Of a stretch of 13,312 nt of DNA, positions 8,784-13,312 are shown in pieces. Numbering within the stretch: the first letter of the stretch is position 1; every line of letters begins with the position of its first letter. Location of the stretch: positions 1-13,312 of the forward strand of contig JAHEDB010000019.1 in the NCBI GenBank assembly GCA_024641465.1, given 5' to 3'. The notes under the pieces are model-generated. The model made no database searches. It worked only from the letters and a program-made list of their open reading frames with translations, and was not told the DNA's origin. The position numbers and the translations under genes are program-made. Source of the DNA: Chromatiales bacterium (GTDB lineage Bacteria > Pseudomonadota > Gammaproteobacteria > UBA6429 > Thiohalophilaceae).

Positions 8784-9350
8784 TCAGCCGATATGCTGGT
8801 CCATGGCACGGAACTGAGTCTTGAGAAACTCCATTTGATCGGCCAGGATGCGGCGATTTCTCAACACCAGATATTCGGCGATATTGGGGATATATGGGAT
8901 GGCCAACAGGGGCATGTTGGCCTGTTCCGGGGTGCGGCCGCCCTTGTGGGTGTTACACCGTTTACAGGCGGTAACGACATTTGACCAGAGATTCTTACCC
9001 CCCTGAGAAATGGGCACAACATGATCCCGCGTTAGATCCGACTCACGGAAATCCCGGCCACAATACAGGCACAGTTGATGGTCGCGTCTGAACAGCTCCC
9101 GATTGGTCAGGGGTGGGGTGATATGTGATTTGAAACGTTTGAATTCGCCTTTGACGGCAATAATGGAATTGATCCTGACAATACTCTGTTGCCCCGTCAG
9201 GCGGGACAGTCCCCCGTGTAGGGAAAAGATATGCTCACCTGCCGTCCAGCCCACCATACCCCGGCTGTAAATACACGCCGCCTCCTGCCAGTCAATCCAC
9301 TTGACGGGTTGCCCGGTGATATCCAGACGCAGTATTAATGGTATTGTCAT
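8784..9350 (-). CDS. HNH endonuclease family protein
   Basis: A 188-residue protein with a C-terminal HNH nuclease domain with a zinc knuckle. Counting from the ATG at 9350, the CLYC pair (C94, C97) is followed by TRDHVVPISQGG with D109 and H110, then WSNVVTACKRCNTHKGGRTPE with N124, C129, C132, N133 and H135. The four cysteines should bind structural zinc, and the DH, N and H residues form the beta-beta-alpha metal site. The first 80 residues are strand-rich, of the type that precedes HNH domains in widespread chromosomal homologues (pattern ILRLD, then a WQEA-like stretch, then LTNRELFRRD). The tail, with PYIPNIAEYLVLRNRRIL and DQMEFL, also looks like the family. An in-frame ATG at 9365 would add five residues, but the 9350 start has GGAG 9 nt upstream. 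The substrate is unknown; no methyltransferase is adjacent, so a restriction role is not supported. It lies 111 bp downstream of rnhB. Confidence 0.88.
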   Translation of the reverse strand: MTIPLILRLDITGQPVKWIDWQEAACIYSRGMVGWTAGEHIFSLHGGLSRLTGQQSIVRINSIIAVKGEFKRFKSHITPPLTNRELFRRDHQLCLYCGRDFRESDLTRDHVVPISQGGKNLWSNVVTACKRCNTHKGGRTPEQANMPLLAIPYIPNIAEYLVLRNRRILADQMEFLKTQFRAMDQHIG

Positions 9351-9461
9351 CCTCGCCAACTCCATTGCAGTTATGATTATTATATTAGCCCTTTACTCCA
9401 ATAGCACGATACTGAACAAAAGCCTGCCTCTATATATCGGCCTGGTTATAAAAAACGTGAA

Positions 9462-10076
9462 TCACCCCTCAGGCAGAAATTGTTTAACCGGTTTATAAGA
9501 AACGCGATGGATCGGGCTGACGCCCAGTTCCGCCAGGGCCTGAATGTGCAGCCGGGTGGGATAACCCTTGTGTTTGGCCAGACCGTAGCCGGGGTATTGC
9601 ACATCCAGTTCCAGCATTTCATGGTCTCTTGCCACCTTGGCGATGATCGAGGCGGCACTGATGACCGGCACCTTACTGTCACCCTTGATGATCGCCTCGG
9701 CCGGGCAATCCAGCTCGGGTAACTTATTGCCGTCCACCAGGGCTAAATCCGGTCGGATGGCCAGGCCAGCCACCGCCCGCCGCATGGCCAACAGACTGGC
9801 CTGTAAAATATTGATGCGGTCGATCTCCTCCACCTCGGCCCGGCCAATGGCCCAGGCCAGGGCATGTTGTTTAATAATGGCGGATAATTGTTCACGTTTT
9901 TTCTCGGATAAGGCCTTCGAGTCCATCAAACCGGCAATCGGCCGTTGTGGGTCCAGAATCACCGCCGCGGCCACCACCGGCCCGGCCAGAGGGCCGCGAC
10001 CGACCTCATCCACACCCGCCACCCGTCCTTCGATATTGAGTGTGGTAAGCCGGTCATACTGTCTGGAATCTGTCAT
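9462..10076 (-). CDS. rnhB: Ribonuclease HII
   Basis: RNase HII cuts the RNA strand of RNA-DNA hybrids and nicks 5' of single ribonucleotides built into DNA, starting ribonucleotide excision repair. The 204-residue product is of usual length. The catalytic signature GVDEVGRGPLAGPVV supplies D23 and E24. D115 lies in LALVDGNKLP, and the fourth acidic residue is probably D151 in the motif ISAASIIAKVARDHEM (139-154). The GYGLAKHKGYPT segment near 162-173 is also typical. The start is the ATG at 10074-10076. In many gammaproteobacteria rnhB directly follows lpxB on the same strand; here it is transcribed away from the gnnA-gnnB-lpxB operon, and an HNH gene and a kinase separate it from dnaE. Confidence 0.97.
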   Translation of the reverse strand: MTDSRQYDRLTTLNIEGRVAGVDEVGRGPLAGPVVAAAVILDPQRPIAGLMDSKALSEKKREQLSAIIKQHALAWAIGRAEVEEIDRINILQASLLAMRRAVAGLAIRPDLALVDGNKLPELDCPAEAIIKGDSKVPVISAASIIAKVARDHEMLELDVQYPGYGLAKHKGYPTRLHIQALAELGVSPIHRVSYKPVKQFLPEG

Positions 10077-10099
10077 GATTAAATTAATGGTTTGGAAGG

Positions 10100-10128
10100 T
10101 TTATAGGACCGGAATCCCGGCGCGTCAT
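10100..10128 (-). promoter_or_regulatory. Candidate sigma70-type promoter for rnhB
   Basis: On the minus strand ATGACG (complement of 10123-10128, four of six to TTGACA) lies exactly 17 bp before TATAAA (complement of 10100-10105, five of six to TATAAT). The transcript would start near 10093, giving a short leader of under 20 nt. It sits in the 168-bp divergent region between rnhB and gnnA. No equally good plus-strand promoter for gnnA was found by eye in the same region. Confidence 0.4.
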
Positions 10129-10244
10129 TGAATAAATGGTCAAACGGTGCGAAGATATTACCTGATGTTTCGAAGTAAAACCCAAATTAGTTATGACCCT
10201 AATCAAGCTCTTCCCCTGTCGCTTACCTTAACCGAGAGTCTGCC

Positions 10245-11189
10245 ATGAGTAAAATTAAAACCGCTGTCATCGGTGTTGGTTATCTGGGTAAATTTCATGC
10301 ACAGAAATACGCCGCCCTGCCCGATTCGCAACTGATCGGTGTTTGCGACAATAATGCCGCCAACGCGCAAAAGATTGCCGCGGATCTGGGGGTGGAGGCC
10401 TTTACCGATTACCACAAGCTGCTCGACAAGGTCGACGCAGTCAGTATTGTCGTTCCGACACAAAAACATTTTGAGGTCGCCAGGGCATGTCTTGAAAAGG
10501 GTGTGCATGTGCTGCTGGAAAAGCCCATTACCGTCACCGTTGCAGAGGCACAACAACTGGTCGATATCGCCGCGAAAAACAAACTCGTCCTGCAGGTCGG
10601 CCACCTGGAACGCTTCAATCCCGCCATCCTCGCGCTGGATGCGGTACTAACCGAACCCCTGTTTATCGAGTCACACCGCATTGCCCCCTTTAACCCACGC
10701 GGCGCCGACGTCAGCGTGATCCTCGACCTGATGATCCACGATATCGATATTATCCTCGACATCGTCGGCAAACCCGTCAAACGCATCGAGGCCAAGGGCG
10801 TCACGGTGCTCTCGAAAGACATCGATATCGCCAATGTACGACTGGAATTTGACAATGGCTGTGTCGCGAATGTCACCGCCAGCCGCGCCGGTCTGAAAAG
10901 TGAACGCAAGATGCGACTGGTTCAATCCGATGCCTACATCACCATCGACTTCCAGAACAAAAAACTCGGCATCCATCGCAAAGGCAATGGTGAAATGTTC
11001 CCCGGGGTAGCTAATATAGACAGCCAGGAACAGACGTTTGAGCAGGGCGATGCGTTAATGGCCGAGATCAAGGCCTTTTTGCATTCCATCAAAACCGATA
11101 CCCCTCCCGTGGTCAGCGGTGTCGATGGTAAACGCGCCCTGGAAACCGCCATGGAAATTACCCGCTTGTTAAGCGAAAACAGAAACTAA
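10245..11189 (+). CDS. gnnA: Gfo/Idh/MocA oxidoreductase, probable UDP-GlcNAc 3-dehydrogenase GnnA
   Basis: Probably oxidises the 3-hydroxyl of UDP-GlcNAc with NAD+ to the 3-keto sugar nucleotide, which the next enzyme aminates. The 314-residue protein has an N-terminal Rossmann fold (TAVIGVGYLGKFHAQKY, glycines G10, G12 and G15; acidic D35 after the second strand, suited to NAD) and the family motif EKP (92-94, catalytic-type K93). The C-terminal alpha/beta domain carries DLMIHDIDI, with H165 and D166 at the usual substrate and catalytic site. Family membership is clear from these motifs. The specific function is inferred from the partner aminotransferase directly downstream and from lpxB after it: in Acidithiobacillus ferrooxidans gnnA and gnnB are described next to lpxA and lpxB. 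The alternative is a WlbA or WbpB-like dehydrogenase for a 3-amino sugar in O-antigen or capsule, but those act on UDP-GlcNAcA and sit in polysaccharide clusters. The start ATG has only a weak GAGAG-type site upstream. Confidence 0.82.
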   Translation: MSKIKTAVIGVGYLGKFHAQKYAALPDSQLIGVCDNNAANAQKIAADLGVEAFTDYHKLLDKVDAVSIVVPTQKHFEVARACLEKGVHVLLEKPITVTVAEAQQLVDIAAKNKLVLQVGHLERFNPAILALDAVLTEPLFIESHRIAPFNPRGADVSVILDLMIHDIDIILDIVGKPVKRIEAKGVTVLSKDIDIANVRLEFDNGCVANVTASRAGLKSERKMRLVQSDAYITIDFQNKKLGIHRKGNGEMFPGVANIDSQEQTFEQGDALMAEIKAFLHSIKTDTPPVVSGVDGKRALETAMEITRLLSENRN

Positions 11190-11214
11190 TCATATTGATA
11201 ATGAGGACACCCGC

Positions 11215-12303
11215 ATGATCCCAATGGTGGATTTGAAACGCCAGTATCACAAACTGAAAAATGAGATCGATCAAGGTATACAGAATGCGCTTGAGAACGC
11301 CCAGTTTATTCTGGGACCGAACGTACAGGCATTTGAAAAAGAGACCGCCGCCAACCTCAAGACCGAACACTCCGTTAGTTGTGCATCGGGCACCGATGCC
11401 CTGCATCTGGCCCTGCTGGCCGCAGGGATTGGACCTGGCGATGAAGTCATCACCACCACCTTTACCTTTATCGCCACCGCCGAGGCCATTTGCTACATCG
11501 GCGCCACACCGGTGTTTGTCGATATCGATCCCAAAACATTTAACATGGACATCGACGCCGTTGAGGCCGTCATTACCAAAAAGACCAAGGCCATTATCCC
11601 GGTGCATATCTTCGGTCAACCGGTCGACATGCCCCGCATCATGCAACTGGCCGAAAAACACGGCCTGCAGGTGGTCGAAGACTGCGCGCAATCATATGGC
11701 GCCGATATCAAGGGCAAAATGACCGGCACCTTCGGTATTGCCGGCTGCCACAGCTTCTTCCCGAGCAAAAACCTGGGCTGCTACGGCGACGGCGGCATGA
11801 TCACCACCAACGACAGCAGCATAGCCGACCGGTTACGCATCCTGCGCAATCACGGCAGTTTTGAGCGTTATCACCACAACATCATCGGCTATAACAGCCG
11901 ACTCGATGAGTTACAGGCGATCATCCTGCGCGTCAAGCTCAAGCATATCGAGGAATTCAATCGTGAACGTCGCCGCGCCGCTCACTATTACAGCAAGCAA
12001 CTGGCCGGTCTGGTGACGCCGCCGCAGGAAGACGGTATCGGCACCCATGTCTATCATCAATATGTCACTCTGACTGACAAGCGCGATGCGATCATGAAAA
12101 AACTCACTGAGAATGAGATCGCCTGTGCGATTTATTACCCCATCCCCCTGCACAAACAACCGGTGTTTGCCGAGCAATTCAAGTCACTGTCCCTGCCGAT
12201 CAGTGAACGGGTGGCCGCGCAATGCATGGCCCTGCCCATCCACCCGGAGTTGACCAACCAGCAGATCGATCAAATCGTGACAGTCATTAAATCAGCTATC
12301 TAA
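11215..12303 (+). CDS. gnnB: DegT/DnrJ/EryC1 aminotransferase, probable UDP-3-keto-GlcNAc transaminase GnnB
   Basis: Probably transfers an amino group from glutamate to the 3-keto sugar nucleotide made by GnnA, giving UDP-GlcNAc3N (UDP-2-acetamido-3-amino-2,3-dideoxyglucose), the acceptor for an amide-forming LpxA. The 362-residue protein is a fold type I PLP enzyme of the sugar aminotransferase family. It starts MIPMVDLKRQY; the cofactor phosphate region is CASGTDAL (57-63), D156 in VVEDCAQSYG should contact the pyridine nitrogen, and K185 in FFPSKNLGCYGDGG is the Schiff-base lysine. GYNSRLDELQA follows, as in the family. A good Shine-Dalgarno sequence, GAGGA (11203-11207), lies 7 nt before the ATG. 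The gene starts 25 bp after gnnA and ends 9 bp before lpxB, so the three should be one transcript. Family assignment is near certain; the substrate is inferred from context. Confidence 0.85.
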   Translation: MIPMVDLKRQYHKLKNEIDQGIQNALENAQFILGPNVQAFEKETAANLKTEHSVSCASGTDALHLALLAAGIGPGDEVITTTFTFIATAEAICYIGATPVFVDIDPKTFNMDIDAVEAVITKKTKAIIPVHIFGQPVDMPRIMQLAEKHGLQVVEDCAQSYGADIKGKMTGTFGIAGCHSFFPSKNLGCYGDGGMITTNDSSIADRLRILRNHGSFERYHHNIIGYNSRLDELQAIILRVKLKHIEEFNRERRRAAHYYSKQLAGLVTPPQEDGIGTHVYHQYVTLTDKRDAIMKKLTENEIACAIYYPIPLHKQPVFAEQFKSLSLPISERVAAQCMALPIHPELTNQQIDQIVTVIKSAI

Positions 12304-12312
12304 CAAAGCTAT

Positions 12313-13312
12313 ATGAAACGAGTGATGATCATCGCCGGTGAGGCCTCGGCCGATCTGCACGCCGGCAAACTGGTGCGTAATGTATTGCAGAAAAATCCTG
12401 GTGTAGAATTTTTCGGTATCGGCGGCGACGATATGCGCGCCGCCGGCGTCCACACCCTGGTGGATTCCGCCGAACTGGCGGTGGTCGGCCTGATCGAGGT
12501 GCTGGCGCATCGCAAGGTCATCTTTGGCGCCCTGCATCAGATGCAGGACCTCCTGGCCACTGACCCGCCCGATCTGCTTGTGTTGATCGACTATCCCGAA
12601 TTCAACCTGCGCCTCGCTAAAACGGCAAAAGAACACAATATCAAAGTGCTGTATTACATCGGCCCACAAGTCTGGGCCTGGCGGCAAAAACGGGTTGAGA
12701 TTATTCGCCAACGCGTCGATATGATGGCCGTGGTCTTCCCCTTTGAAGAAACATTTTATCAACAGCACAAAGTGCCCGTGGAATTTGTCGGTCACCCGCT
12801 GACGGACGAACTTGTCCCGGTCGATGACATCAAACAACTAAAGGCCGAATTTAAACTGCGCAAGGACAAGCGGGTTGTCGGACTGTTTCCCGGCAGTCGT
12901 CGCAGTGAGATCAAGCGTCTGTTACCCATCATCATGGAAAGTGCCCGCCAGCTGGCGCAACGGCGTAGCGATATTCAATTTATCCTGCCAGTGGCCTCGA
13001 CCCTCAAGCTGGATGACATTAAACAAAAGATTGCCCCTTACGGACTTGATATAACGGTCATCAAAGGCCGCAGCCATGAGGTGATACAGGCCTGCGATGT
13101 GATCATGACGGTATCGGGCACGGTTACCCTCGAGATCGCCCTGTTTGGTATCCCGCAGGTGGTGATCAACAAGGTCAACTGGCTGACATACTACATCGTC
13201 AAACCCATGCTGAAGATCCCCTATATCGCCCTGTGTAATATCGTGGCCGGCAAGCAGATCGTCCCGGAACTCATTCAACAGGATGCCACGCCGGTCAAGA
13301 TCGTGCATGAGA
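12313..13312 (+). CDS. lpxB: Lipid A disaccharide synthase, N-terminal 333 residues (cut by window edge)
   Basis: LpxB (glycosyltransferase family 19) joins lipid X to UDP-2,3-diacylglucosamine, forming the beta-1,6 disaccharide of lipid A at the inner face of the cytoplasmic membrane. The open frame runs past the right edge, so about 50 of the roughly 380 residues are missing. Diagnostic motifs are MIIAGEAS at 5-12, LIDYPEFN (91-98, with the likely catalytic-region D93), GPQVWAWRQKRV (117-128), FVGHPLTDE (158-166), LFPGSRRSEIKRL (191-203), VSGTVTLE (267-274) and NIVAGKQIVPEL (309-320). Residue 13 is alanine in GEASAD, where many homologues have glycine (GEASGD). The start ATG follows the gnnB stop by 9 bp and has no clear ribosome binding site, which suggests translational coupling to gnnB. 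If GnnA and GnnB act as inferred, LpxB here uses substrates with an amide at position 3. Confidence 0.96.
   Translation, partial: MKRVMIIAGEASADLHAGKLVRNVLQKNPGVEFFGIGGDDMRAAGVHTLVDSAELAVVGLIEVLAHRKVIFGALHQMQDLLATDPPDLLVLIDYPEFNLRLAKTAKEHNIKVLYYIGPQVWAWRQKRVEIIRQRVDMMAVVFPFEETFYQQHKVPVEFVGHPLTDELVPVDDIKQLKAEFKLRKDKRVVGLFPGSRRSEIKRLLPIIMESARQLAQRRSDIQFILPVASTLKLDDIKQKIAPYGLDITVIKGRSHEVIQACDVIMTVSGTVTLEIALFGIPQVVINKVNWLTYYIVKPMLKIPYIALCNIVAGKQIVPELIQQDATPVKIVHE

Noticed and set aside
8784..9350. HNH protein as part of a restriction-modification or homing element
   Set aside because: No methyltransferase, intron or intein signs, and no interrupted host gene.
11158..11691. 177-codon minus-strand frame opposite gnnB, and similar frames opposite gnnA and lpxB (12292-12837, 12922-13308)
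   Set aside because: The plus-strand proteins are clear family members with catalytic motifs; the antisense products resemble nothing.
10245..12303. O-antigen or capsule UDP-GlcNAc3NAcA pathway (Wlb/Wbp type) for the dehydrogenase-aminotransferase pair
   Set aside because: No acetyltransferase, UDP-GlcNAc 6-dehydrogenase, epimerase or glycosyltransferase of that pathway is adjacent; lpxB directly follows, which favours the GnnA/GnnB reading, though phylogeny would be needed to settle it.

Overview
The window is a chromosomal segment of a Gram-negative bacterium, most likely a gammaproteobacterium. The minus strand carries rnhB, dnaE, accA, tilS and pyrG in that order. From memory of the family, this resembles the fabZ-lpxA-lpxB-rnhB-dnaE-accA-tilS-pyrG order of Pseudomonas and relatives, and AccA matches the enterobacterial protein almost residue for residue over long stretches. 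Nothing here fixes genus or species. The presence of gnnA and gnnB suggests an organism of the Acidithiobacillus or sulfur-oxidiser type, but that is inference.

Minus strand, right to left: rnhB (RNase HII), an HNH-family endonuclease, a large soluble hybrid sensor histidine kinase (Hpt-REC-REC-PAS-HisKA-HATPase), dnaE (replicative polymerase alpha subunit), accA (acetyl-CoA carboxylase, carboxyltransferase alpha), tilS (tRNA-Ile lysidine synthetase), and the first 40 codons of pyrG (CTP synthase), cut by the left edge. The HNH gene and the kinase interrupt the usual rnhB-dnaE neighbourhood.

Plus strand, after a 168-bp divergent intergenic region: a Gfo/Idh/MocA-type NAD-dependent oxidoreductase, a DegT/DnrJ/EryC1-type PLP aminotransferase and lpxB (lipid A disaccharide synthase, cut by the right edge), tightly spaced as one apparent operon. 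The pair next to lpxB is best read as gnnA-gnnB, which converts UDP-GlcNAc to its 3-amino analogue so that lipid A is built with amide-linked rather than ester-linked acyl chains at position 3. This is the most informative biology in the window: it predicts a non-standard lipid A chemistry.

The genes are densely packed, with no stretch over 300 bp lacking a gene. No tRNA, rRNA, CRISPR array, insertion sequence or phage gene was seen. Several starts lack a clear Shine-Dalgarno sequence, so some start choices rest on protein family alignment recalled from memory.
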